Below, piece after piece: positions 1 to 6,026 of a stretch of DNA of 8,295 nucleotides; position 1 is the stretch's first letter, and every line of letters starts with the position of its first letter. Position numbers and translations under genes: made by a program. The notes under the pieces are model-generated. The model was given only the letters and a program-made list of their open reading frames with translations. It was not told the origin of the DNA and ran no database searches. The stretch is from Bacillota bacterium (lineage in GTDB: Bacteria; Bacillota; Desulfotomaculia; Desulfotomaculales; JAJYZD01): NCBI GenBank assembly GCA_021800315.1, contig JAJYZD010000166.1:1-8295 (forward strand). The letters run 5' to 3'.

Positions 1-145
1 AGTCCGGGAAGGCGCCACGGGCCATGGAACTCCGGAAGACCGGGGGGGCGGGAGGTGACGGAAGGATCACGGGCCGGACCCGGATACGGAGCGGATTACA
101 GGGATGAACCGCGATGCCGGATAATTCAATGGGAGGGGACACTCA
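1..145. other. 5' flank of the first gene, no assignable gene
   Basis: This GC-rich stretch carries no gene I can identify. One plus-strand frame is open from base 2 to a TGA at 56-58 and could be the last 18 codons of an upstream gene, but the sequence is rich in Gly, Arg and Pro and proves nothing. A second frame stays open to a TGA at 105-107. No convincing -35/-10 pair is visible. The useful element is GGGAGGGG at 131-138, the ribosome binding site of the gene starting at 146. Confidence 0.4.
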
Positions 146-1603
146 ATGAACGAATCGATGGACAAAACAATGAAAGAAGACGACTTGGAGCCATTAAAAC
201 TGGGCCCCTTTTCCTGTAAGCAGATTCTGACTGTCTTGATAAGTTGGCTGATCATCTACGGCTTGGGCACCGTCTTTATTTCCAATCCATTTTGGACTGA
301 GCGGCACGCCGGCGGCAACGTCAATTACATTCATGCCATGTATCTCCACGGGCTGTTGATCGGTCTGGTCGGCCTGGTCGCCCTGACGATCACCCAGGTT
401 TTTTCCTTCCGCTCGAAGCACGTTCGCCAATCCATTCTGGGGGGCATGGTATTGGCGACGATCCTGGCTACCGTAGGCGGGATTTTCAATAAAAGTATAA
501 CCGAGATCGGTTGGCTGTGGATGCAGGTTTTCAGCTTCTTCGTTACAGATGAAATCGTCCTGGCCCTGTTGATCGGCTTTTATGTGGAGTGGCGCAATAA
601 ATCCGGGGCCTCGCGGAGTTTCCCGTTTCTTTCCGCCTGGCTCAGTACTCTGGGCGCCTTTATTGCGGCCGTCATGGGTCATATCGCCGGCTACATCCTC
701 GAATTCGGTGACCATCCGCGCTTTATCGGTCTTTACGCGGCCGCGGTCGGCGAAAAACTCGATGACCTGACGGGTAATATGATCATATCGCACGCGCACC
801 TGTTTACGACCTCCCTGCTCGGGCTGCTGGTCGCCGCCGCCGCCTGGCGGTTCGGCTACAAGGCCCTTGAGGGCGGGGCGCGCAATTTGGTCCGGGTGGG
901 CTTCGTCCTTCTGATGGCCGGCACCGTGGGCCTGATCGTTATCTACGCTTCGACGGCCTTCACCAGCTTTTCCTGGCCGACGGTCTTCCCCTTCGGCCCG
1001 AACGGGGTGAACGGATTCGGCGCCGACGACTTCACCGACGGGTTCGGGTTGATGCTGGGCGGGCTGATCATCCTGCTGGCGATGGCTTTCAACCGGAAAC
1101 CGGATTTCGTCGCGAAATGGTTCAGACCGACCATGACCGGCGTAGTGGCCACCTGGGTTGCGGTGGTTTTGTGGGGGCCCGTCGCCGGATTCAGCATCCA
1201 GTTGAGGGAAAATCTCTTCGGCGCCGGTGATCCTTCGGCTCCCCTGGCCAAAGTGGATGCCGCCTTTGTGCACTCCGTCATAGACTTCTTCCCCTTCATG
1301 GCCGCGGTGCTGGTTCTGCTTCTGATCGCCGACCTGTTCCTGGGGCCGGATAAGGTCAAAACCATCGGACGGTGGGTGGGGGTAGGATCCCTGGTTACCG
1401 TAGCCGGTCTTCTGGTTCACGTCTTTAACGATGCCGGGGCCGTGTTCGGACCGGGATACTTCCTGACCGGGGCCGGTTTGGCCATCATTGCCGTAATGGC
1501 CGTTCTGCTCGTCCTCCGGTTGGGCGAAGCGGCCGGCGCCGAGGAAATGGAAAAGCCGCCGCAGGGTTCCCACAAGGGCACGGCGCATCCTGCCCGAACC
1601 TGA
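146..1603 (+). CDS. Twelve-helix membrane protein with intramembrane histidines, possibly heme-copper oxidase-like
   Basis: 485 residues. ATG at 146 follows GGGAGGGG with about 7 bases of spacing; Met5 and Met9 have no such site. About twelve hydrophobic segments are visible, near residues 28-46, 63-86, 95-113, 120-148, 159-187, 213-238, 248-272, 294-315, 327-352, 373-401, 408-432 and 438-460. The N-terminal 20 residues and the Ala/Glu/Pro-rich C-terminus are soluble. Histidines in or near the helices are H63 and H68 (helix 2), H179 (5), H216 and H218 (SHAHLF, 6), H376 (10) and H425 (11). Twelve helices with helix-2 histidines recall heme-copper oxidase/NO reductase subunit I and the NnrS family. 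However, the paired HH of helix VII and the HxH of helix X in canonical oxidases are not where expected, so I do not assign catalysis. An inner-membrane heme or copper protein is the best inference. A response regulator and hemA lie downstream on the same strand, 214 bases further on. The CDS is certain; the function is weak. Confidence 0.85.
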   Translation: MNESMDKTMKEDDLEPLKLGPFSCKQILTVLISWLIIYGLGTVFISNPFWTERHAGGNVNYIHAMYLHGLLIGLVGLVALTITQVFSFRSKHVRQSILGGMVLATILATVGGIFNKSITEIGWLWMQVFSFFVTDEIVLALLIGFYVEWRNKSGASRSFPFLSAWLSTLGAFIAAVMGHIAGYILEFGDHPRFIGLYAAAVGEKLDDLTGNMIISHAHLFTTSLLGLLVAAAAWRFGYKALEGGARNLVRVGFVLLMAGTVGLIVIYASTAFTSFSWPTVFPFGPNGVNGFGADDFTDGFGLMLGGLIILLAMAFNRKPDFVAKWFRPTMTGVVATWVAVVLWGPVAGFSIQLRENLFGAGDPSAPLAKVDAAFVHSVIDFFPFMAAVLVLLLIADLFLGPDKVKTIGRWVGVGSLVTVAGLLVHVFNDAGAVFGPGYFLTGAGLAIIAVMAVLLVLRLGEAAGAEEMEKPPQGSHKGTAHPART

Positions 1604-1647
1604 ACAGCCTGGTAGCCGTGTTCCGGGTCCGTTGCGTCCGGATGATG

Positions 1648-1678
1648 CAACCGGGGAACCTCCCTGGTCCCCCGGTTG
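1648..1678 (+). terminator. Terminator-like hairpin lacking a T-run
   Basis: CAACCGGGG at 1648-1656 pairs perfectly with CCCCGGTTG at 1670-1678, giving a 9-bp GC-rich stem with a 13-base loop, 45 bases after the stop of the membrane-protein gene. No T-tract follows, so it is not a classical intrinsic terminator. GTTGC at 1631-1635 could pair instead with GCAAC at 1647-1651, which would break the main stem. It may end or attenuate transcription between the membrane-protein gene and the regulator gene, or protect the 3' end of the mRNA. Confidence 0.3.
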
Positions 1679-1817
1679 GGCCACCCCGGTCCCGGGTACA
1701 CTGGAAGGCGCGGAGTCGGCTGGGTCTTCCTTTGGTTAACGGGATCCAGGGAACAAGAAACGGCGCGCCGGCGTCGCTCCGGGGAGGTGGGGGGGCCGGG
1801 AAGCGGCTCCCGACCAA

Positions 1818-2513
1818 ATGCCGAAAGCCAGAATATTAATCGTTGACGACGAGGACAAAATCAGGGAACTGTTGCGCCTGTACCTGGAAGACCGCGGTTT
1901 TGACACCGTGGAAGCTTGCGACGGCAAGAATGCCCTGCGGGAAATGGGGCGGGGGGGCATCGACGTGATCATTCTGGACCTGATGATGCCCAACATGGAC
2001 GGGTGGGAAGTGTGCCGGGAAATTCGGAGTACGTCGCGCGTGCCCATTATAATCCTCACGGCGCGGGGTGGGGAGATGGACCGGGTCCTCGGCCTGGATC
2101 TGGGGGCTGACGACTATGTGGTCAAGCCGTTTTCGCTCCGGGAGATGGTGGCCAGGGTGAACGCCCTGCTGCGGCGGACCGCGCCGGGCCTGGAGGGGCA
2201 GGTGCTGCGCTTCTCCGGCCTGGTGATCGATCCCTTTGCCCGCACCGTCCACCTGAGGGACCACGATATCCACCTCACCCCGAAGGAGTTTGACCTTCTT
2301 TACTACCTGGCCTGCTCTCCGGGCCATATTTTCAGCCGGGACAAGATCATGGAGACCATCTGGGAATACGATTACCTGGGTGAATCGCGGGCCGTGGACA
2401 CCTGCGTCAACCGCCTGCGGGAAAAGCTGAGAGTGCCGGGCTACGACTTTTCTTGCTGCGTCGTAACCGAGCGCGGCATCGGCTACAAACTGGAGGCGCC
2501 CCGGGAGGATTGA
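1818..2513 (+). CDS. OmpR/PhoB-family two-component response regulator
   Basis: 231 residues, the usual length of the family. The receiver domain (about 4-120) shows the acidic pair D10/D11 (VDDE), the phospho-acceptor D54 in IILDLMMP, the switch residue T81 (ILTAR) and K103 (VVKPF), so it should be a working phospho-receiver. The winged-helix DNA-binding domain (about 128-227) has the hallmark LTPKEFDLLYYLA, the recognition-helix region SRAVDTCVNRLREKL and the wing strand ERGIGYKL. Such proteins act in the cytoplasm, binding tandem direct repeats as head-to-tail dimers after phosphorylation by a sensor kinase. No kinase gene is visible, so the partner lies outside the window or the protein is an orphan. 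The ATG fits the family start, but no ribosome binding site sits at normal distance: the nearest G-rich run is 1781-1792, and a small hairpin (1797-1801 with 1808-1812) precedes the start. hemA starts 88 bases after its stop. The target genes cannot be read from the sequence. Confidence 0.95.
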   Translation: MPKARILIVDDEDKIRELLRLYLEDRGFDTVEACDGKNALREMGRGGIDVIILDLMMPNMDGWEVCREIRSTSRVPIIILTARGGEMDRVLGLDLGADDYVVKPFSLREMVARVNALLRRTAPGLEGQVLRFSGLVIDPFARTVHLRDHDIHLTPKEFDLLYYLACSPGHIFSRDKIMETIWEYDYLGESRAVDTCVNRLREKLRVPGYDFSCCVVTERGIGYKLEAPRED

Positions 2514-2601
2514 CGGAGCCGGTACCCCGGCGCCCGGCGGCAATGCGGTAATCCGCTCAATCAGTAGACTTCATCACGACTAGCCAGGGAGCGTGCGGAT
2601 C

Positions 2602-3993
2602 ATGTACATCGTCGTCGTGGGGGTCAACCACCGTTCGGCACCCGTGGAAATCAGGGAGATCCTGTCTTTCTCCGGGCAGCAGGTAATGGACCGGTTGGTT
2701 GTCCTGAGAGGGATGCCTTCGATCGTGGAGGCGGCGATCCTCACTACCTGCAACCGGACCGAGGTATACGCGGCCGTGACCGATATGGCCCGGGGCCTGG
2801 CCTCGGTTCACGCGTTTCTATCCCACCATGCGGGTCTGGATGTTTTCCAGTTGCGCAACCATACCTACTCCCACACCCTCTCCGAAGCCGTCAGTCATCT
2901 TTTCCAGGTGGTGTGCGGTCTGGATTCCATGCTGCTCGGCGAGACCCAGGTGCTCGGCCAGGTGCGGGACGCCTACGGGTTGGCCGCCGCTGCCGGCGCC
3001 TGCGGGGTCGTTTTCAACACCCTGTTCCAGAAGGCCCTGGCGGTGGGTAAACGGGTGCGGAGCGAGACCGGTCTCGACCAGCGGACCGTTTCCGTCAGTT
3101 ACGCGGCGGTGGAACTGGTCAGGGAGCATTTCGGCGATCTTTCGGGGCGTACGGTCCTGGTGGTGGGGGCCGGCAAGATGAGCGCCATGTCCACGCGTTA
3201 CCTGGTGGCAAGCGGCGTGGAGGACGTCATCGTCTCCAACCGGTCTTACGACCGGGCCGGGCAACTGGCCGGACAGTATCGGGGCAAGGCCGTGCGGTTC
3301 GACGAACTGTACCGGTATCTGGCGCAGGCGGACATCGTCATCAGTTCCACGGCGGCCGCTCATTACGTGATCCGGGCCGCGGAAGTGGCCCGGATCACGG
3401 CCGGCCGGGAGCGGGAAATGCTGATGGCGGATCTGGCCGTCCCGCGGGACATCGAGCCGGCGGCGGGCCGGTTGCCGGGCATAACCCTCCTGGACATCGA
3501 CGACGTCAGGAACGTCGTCGACCGGAACCTGGCCCAACGACGCCTGCAGGCGGCGAAGGCCGAGGCCGTCCTGGCAGAGGAAGTGGGTGACTTTATGTGT
3601 CGGCAGGGCAGTCTCTTCGTCGTCCCGACCATAGCCGCCATGAGGCGAAAGGCCGATGCGATCAAAGAGGAGGAATTGCAAAAGGCCCTGAACGAACTCG
3701 GCGGCCTTTCCAAGCACGACCACCGGGTGGTGGCCACGCTGGCCGGGGCGATCACTAACCGGTTGCTGCACGACCCGGTAACCCGTCTCAAGGAAAATGC
3801 CCTGACCCCGCGGGGTCACCTCTACACCGAGACCTTGCGCAACCTCTTCAACCTGGCGGTGGGGGACGGTGGGGCGGAGCGGGCCGGGACCGGAGAGGGG
3901 GAGAATCAGAGCGGTATCGCCGCCTGTACTTCCAGTAACCGATGGTCGACGTGCGCGCAGGCCAGACCGGCTTTACGCCCACATCTTACCTGA
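2602..3993 (+). CDS. hemA: Glutamyl-tRNA reductase
   Basis: 463 residues. The enzyme reduces Glu-tRNA(Glu) with NADPH to glutamate-1-semialdehyde, the first committed step of C5 tetrapyrrole (heme, siroheme, cobalamin) synthesis in the cytoplasm. Visible signatures are NHRSAPV (9-15), the catalytic Cys50 in TTCNRTEVY, the near-invariant block CGLDSMLLGETQVLGQVRDA (105-124), a Rossmann NADPH site VLVVGAGKM (185-193), SNRSYDRA (212-219), MADLAVPRDIEP (275-286) and LLDIDDV (296-302), followed by the helical dimerisation domain to about residue 418. ATG 2602 is chosen because AGGGAG at 2585-2590 lies 11 bases before it; an in-frame GTG at 2593 would sit only 2 bases from that site. The usual C-terminal block ends near LFNLAV (415-420). 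The last 40 or so residues are low in conservation value, and the final 14 codons lie inside an apparent group II intron end (from 3951), so the original stop may have been replaced. No hemC, hemB or hemD follows, which is unusual. Confidence 0.97.
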   Translation: MYIVVVGVNHRSAPVEIREILSFSGQQVMDRLVVLRGMPSIVEAAILTTCNRTEVYAAVTDMARGLASVHAFLSHHAGLDVFQLRNHTYSHTLSEAVSHLFQVVCGLDSMLLGETQVLGQVRDAYGLAAAAGACGVVFNTLFQKALAVGKRVRSETGLDQRTVSVSYAAVELVREHFGDLSGRTVLVVGAGKMSAMSTRYLVASGVEDVIVSNRSYDRAGQLAGQYRGKAVRFDELYRYLAQADIVISSTAAAHYVIRAAEVARITAGREREMLMADLAVPRDIEPAAGRLPGITLLDIDDVRNVVDRNLAQRRLQAAKAEAVLAEEVGDFMCRQGSLFVVPTIAAMRRKADAIKEEELQKALNELGGLSKHDHRVVATLAGAITNRLLHDPVTRLKENALTPRGHLYTETLRNLFNLAVGDGGAERAGTGEGENQSGIAACTSSNRWSTCAQARPALRPHLT

Positions 3994-4334
3994 ACGCTTT
4001 GCGGGTAATCGACTCGATAATCTTCTTGAACGGGAAGTCGGCCGCCGTCCGGTTCAAGCGCTCCGGCGTATGGGAGACGGCACCTATACCAAGATATTGC
4101 GGTGAAAGCAGGGAAGGGCCCGGACCCCGCCTGGAGGGTCCCCGAAGGGCAGGGCTGCCAGCATAAGCGCAGGAGCGTGAAGTCAGGTAGTGGGTACGAG
4201 TCTGGCGGATCAGGCCGTAGTAAGCGTAGACCGGACCAGCGTCCTTGCGCGAGAAGGAGAAACCGCTGTCACCACAAGACCGGATGCTATGGGAAGGCCC
4301 TAAATCTTCAAAAACCGTCTACCATGTACGGCAG
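3951..4334 (+). mobile_element. 5' remnant of a group II intron, 3' truncated
   Basis: The region has the look of the structured 5' part of a bacterial group II intron. GTGCG at 3951-3955 fits the 5' consensus GUGYG. A long stretch without a gene follows, with segments such as GTATGGGAGACGGC, GCGGTGAAAGCAGGGAAGG, GCGTGAAGTCAGGTAGTGGG and GGCCGTAGTAAGCGTAGACC that I recognise as typical of the ribozyme part of introns with an encoded reverse transcriptase. It then runs into what reads like the first codons of that protein (4284-4334). Domain V, domain VI and nearly all of the reverse transcriptase are missing, so the element is dead. The left end falls inside the 3' end of hemA. The right end, near 4334, abuts and partly encodes the tail of the minus-strand gene. 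The identification rests on remembered similarity, and the exact 5' boundary is tentative. Confidence 0.65.
4284..4334 (+). pseudogene. N-terminal fragment of a group II intron reverse transcriptase
   Basis: Reading from ATG 4284 gives MLWE. A shift of one base at 4295-4297 gives ALNLQK, and the original frame then gives KTVYHVRQ up to 4334. Together these approximate the start of group II intron maturases, which begin with an Asn-Leu-x-x-A-Tyr-x-x-Val-x-x-Asn-Lys-Gly stretch before the first reverse-transcriptase motif. No Asn-Lys-Gly-Ala-Pro-Gly follows; instead the sequence becomes the antisense of the neighbouring gene. I read this as about 17 codons of a frameshifted, truncated intron-encoded protein. 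The short length keeps confidence moderate. Confidence 0.5.
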
Positions 4335-4811
4335 ATCGAAAAACGATTCCCGTCCCAAATGAACACAGCATTTACGCGCCAACTCCGCCAGGTTGCCGGA
4401 ACTGGACAGGTGGATCCAGTCATCAATGGAGCCCCGGAAACAATAGCGTTGGGCATCGAAGGTACGGGGATGGTCGTTTGCCAGGATGAACCGCATCGTG
4501 GCCTGATAATTGGTGTATTCAGCCGTATAAATTGTAATGGTTTTTCCTTTTGAGACAACTTTATGGCGTACATCCTCAGGAATACTATTTCTGATAATCT
4601 CTATTTCACTCGCCGTAACTAGCGGAATCTGGATTTTCTGCAGGTAGACGCCGCCGTTAGGATCTTCGAAAACCTCGTAGCCATCAGGAATCTGTTGACA
4701 CAAATTGCCGTCGGTTTTCCTGGAGAAATAGTATTTGGGATTACCCTTCTTTGTAACTCCCTCGTGCAAGTAGTACCTGTCTCTACGGCAATTGGTATAT
4801 TCAACCGGCAT
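4308..4811 (-). CDS. Hypothetical protein, YYLHEGVT-family paralog B
   Basis: 167 residues, start ATG at 4811-4809 with an excellent AGGAGGT (4825-4819) 7 bases upstream. I do not recognise an assigned function. There is no signal peptide or membrane segment, so it is probably a soluble cytoplasmic protein. Residues 1-64 match the upstream paralog at about 40 positions, including MPVE, TN, YYLHEGVT, FSR, IPDGYEV and PNG. A second half (about 106-160) keeps the order RFIL.ND..RTFD, then DDWI and NLAELARKCC. Compared with paralog A it lacks an 11-residue insert near position 100 and the acidic C-terminal additions. It starts 41 bases after the stop of A, so the pair is probably one transcript read leftward. 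Its last seven residues (PYMVDGF) and stop are encoded by the antisense of the group II intron fragment, so the natural end seems to have been replaced. I recall similar unannotated proteins starting with a YYLHEG-type motif in various prokaryotes, but could not verify this here. Confidence 0.8.
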   Translation of the reverse strand: MPVEYTNCRRDRYYLHEGVTKKGNPKYYFSRKTDGNLCQQIPDGYEVFEDPNGGVYLQKIQIPLVTASEIEIIRNSIPEDVRHKVVSKGKTITIYTAEYTNYQATMRFILANDHPRTFDAQRYCFRGSIDDWIHLSSSGNLAELARKCCVHLGRESFFDLPYMVDGF

Positions 4812-4830
4812 GAAGCATACCTCCTGTAGG
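4809..4830 (-). repeat. Duplicated ribosome-binding leader, copy B
   Basis: Read on the minus strand, CCTACAGGAGGTATGCTTC followed by ATG precedes paralog B. The same segment with one extra G and two substitutions precedes paralog A at 5417-5439. The duplication therefore included the translation-initiation region, and both genes should be translated from equivalent sites at the MPVE methionine. In copy B the SD core is a perfect AGGAGGT. Confidence 0.75.
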
Positions 4831-4852
4831 AATATCCTTTTGGGGTAGGGAT

Positions 4853-5419
4853 TTAGTCTATCTCGTCATCATCGAAATCGTAGAGAAAGTCGCTGGGTAA
4901 ACGACCACAATACCTAGCGGCCAGGCTTCTCAGATCGTTGGAGGTGTCCTCGCAGATCCACTGGTCTTCATATACTTCTTCGTCTTCATCGGCGATCTCA
5001 TCGAACCGAATCAAAAACTCTACATCGAAAGTGCGGCATTTGTCATTGGTTAAAACGAACCTGAGTAGGGGTTGATATTCTCCCAATACCTGTTTGCTAA
5101 GAAAGTTACTTGATGGACTCATTTCTTCCGCTATATAGACGGTAACCGACCTCTTTTTGACAACAAGCTTGTTGTGTACTGCTTTTGGAATGCTGTTTGC
5201 GATGATCCTTATCTCAATTTCACTGATAAGTGGAATCAGGACCTTGCGCGCATAGGGCCTGCCGTTGGGCATCTCATAAACCTCGTACCCATCCGGTATC
5301 CGTTCACTCAACTTACCTTTGGGGTTTCGGGAGAAGAAATATCTGGCATTGTCTTTATTCGTGACTCCTTCGTGTAAGTAATACGTATCCCCCCGCCAAT
5401 TAGTATGTTCTACCGGCAT
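4853..5419 (-). CDS. Hypothetical protein, YYLHEGVT-family paralog A
   Basis: 188 residues from ATG at 5419-5417. That start is chosen over an in-frame ATG 13 codons upstream because AGGGGGGT (5434-5427) lies 7 bases before it and the same leader precedes paralog B. Function unknown. The protein is soluble-looking: no hydrophobic segment is long enough for a membrane helix. The N-terminal domain (1-64) carries MPVE, YYLHEGVT (13-20), FFSR (28-31), IPDGYEVYE (41-49) and PNG. A central beta-rich stretch (about 60-98) follows, then LRFVLTND (119-126), CRTFDVEF, and an acidic segment (140-160, nine Asp/Glu within 12 residues around EIADEDEEVYED). After WICEDTSNDLRSLAARYC (154-171) comes a very acidic tail, DFDDDEID. 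The acidic additions are absent from paralog B, suggesting the two copies have diverged in their partner or target. It is first of two genes read leftward. GC content and codon use look lower and more mixed than in hemA or asnB, consistent with acquisition by transfer. Confidence 0.85.
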   Translation of the reverse strand: MPVEHTNWRGDTYYLHEGVTNKDNARYFFSRNPKGKLSERIPDGYEVYEMPNGRPYARKVLIPLISEIEIRIIANSIPKAVHNKLVVKKRSVTVYIAEEMSPSSNFLSKQVLGEYQPLLRFVLTNDKCRTFDVEFLIRFDEIADEDEEVYEDQWICEDTSNDLRSLAARYCGRLPSDFLYDFDDDEID

Positions 5420-5439
5420 GAAACATACCCCCCTGTAGG
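5417..5439 (-). repeat. Duplicated ribosome-binding leader, copy A
   Basis: The minus strand reads CCTACAGGGGGGTATGTTTC then ATG. It is the counterpart of 4809-4830 with an extra G in the SD run and two changes. It decides the start of paralog A at MPVE rather than at the upstream in-frame ATG (5458-5456). Confidence 0.75.
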
Positions 5440-5549
5440 AGCGGTCCAAGTTCTTCAATTCTCGGCATTGTTGCTTTGTCAGCTTCCGGACGGACCATAC
5501 GTTCGATCAGCCCCATTTCCTGCTGTTTATCCTACCTAAGCGGTGAGAG

Positions 5550-5669
5550 ATGTACCCGGCTATGGGCAACCTCTCCGGTGAAAAATGGGAAAAATTACGC
5601 GCCGATGATATGTATGTAAAACCAAGGCGCGAGCCTGCGTTCCACCCATACACAAGGTATCACAAATGA
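5550..5669 (+). CDS. Possible small protein of 39 residues
   Basis: ATG 5550 to TGA 5667-5669 encodes 39 residues with a balanced, protein-like composition: an N-terminal MYPAMGNLSGEKWEKLR, a central KPRRE and an aromatic/His-rich end FHPYTRYHK. It is basic and has no membrane segment. The upstream GGTGAG (5542-5547) is a poor ribosome binding site at too short a distance. It is too short for a family call and could equally be a decayed fragment of a larger gene or chance. It lies opposite to the paralog pair, in the region that should hold their promoter. Confidence 0.25.
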   Translation: MYPAMGNLSGEKWEKLRADDMYVKPRREPAFHPYTRYHK

Positions 5670-5824
5670 TTGCATATGGCAACATCTTGGCGAAAAATGC
5701 CGAGCGGTAGGTGTCCCGCCCTCAACGTGCAAGGAAACGGTAACGGATAATCGGTCTTTGGCGGCAAGTCCCCCGTCCGGTGCTCCAGTGCCGGAAAACA
5801 GCATAAAATCCTGGTAAACCATTT

Positions 5825-5853
5825 TAGACCATAATATAACATATTATGGTCTA
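5825..5853. repeat. Perfect palindrome with 13-bp arms
   Basis: TAGACCATAATAT (5825-5837) is followed by AAC and then by its exact reverse complement (5841-5853). The arms do not extend further. It is AT-rich in the centre with a GC-containing flank and has no T-run, so it is not an ordinary terminator. It could be a protein-binding operator, a mobile-element end or remnant, or a recombination site. It marks a change from moderate GC on its left to AT-rich sequence on its right. Confidence 0.8.
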
Positions 5854-5907
5854 CCTGTGTACTGACGCTGTGAAGATCCCGGCGGCGGCATCTGTGACAG
5901 TAACCCC

Positions 5908-5939
5908 GCCGGAGGATTGATCGGGATGCGCCGGAGGAT
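5908..5939 (+). repeat. Two copies of GCCGGAGGAT 22 bp apart
   Basis: The 10-base sequence GCCGGAGGAT occurs at 5908-5917 and again at 5930-5939, start to start 22 bases, two helical turns. The first copy also forms the right arm of a weak inverted repeat (CCGGCGG at 5879-5885 with CCGCCGG at 5906-5912, 20-base loop). Purpose unknown; a regulator site or a remnant of local duplication are both possible. Confidence 0.5.
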
Positions 5940-6026
5940 GCTCTAATATAATTCTAATCTGTTTATAATGCTGACTTAAGAAATATAAGCAATACTAATA
6001 ATAACTGAACCATCATCTACGTTGGT

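Noticed and set aside
194..1684. 496-codon open frame on the minus strand across the membrane-protein gene
   Set aside because: It is antisense to a gene with clear helices and a good ribosome binding site. Its translation is a Gly/Gln/His/Arg-rich shadow without domains, as is common in high-GC DNA.
2593..2601. GTG at 2593 as the hemA start
   Set aside because: It lies only 2 bases from AGGGAG. ATG 2602 has usable spacing and gives the family-typical beginning MYIVVVGVNHR.
2818..3819. 333-codon open frame on the minus strand within hemA
   Set aside because: Antisense to an unmistakable hemA; the composition is that of a GC-rich mirror frame and no motif is present.
3951..4110. C-terminal fragment of a serine recombinase, from a frame reading IDSIIFLNGKSAAVRFK
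   Set aside because: The short resemblance is outweighed by the nucleotide-level look of a group II intron 5' region and the reverse-transcriptase-like start downstream.
5420..5458. Upstream ATG giving 13 extra residues to paralog A
   Set aside because: No ribosome binding site precedes it, the real SD would lie inside the gene, and paralog B begins at the equivalent MPVE methionine.
5400..5516. 38-codon minus-strand ORF overlapping the start of paralog A
   Set aside because: The translation (from MGLIERMV) is protein-like, but there is no ribosome binding site and it runs into paralog A in another frame. It could be a fragment of an older gene; support is insufficient.
5595..5822. 75-codon minus-strand ORF
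   Set aside because: No ribosome binding site and no recognisable motif. It overlaps the equally doubtful plus-strand ORF at 5550-5669 and the imperfect repeat.
5825..5853. XerC/XerD dif site
   Set aside because: It contains CATAA and TTATG as dif sites do, but they are separated by 9 bases instead of about 6 and the arms are perfectly symmetrical, unlike dif.
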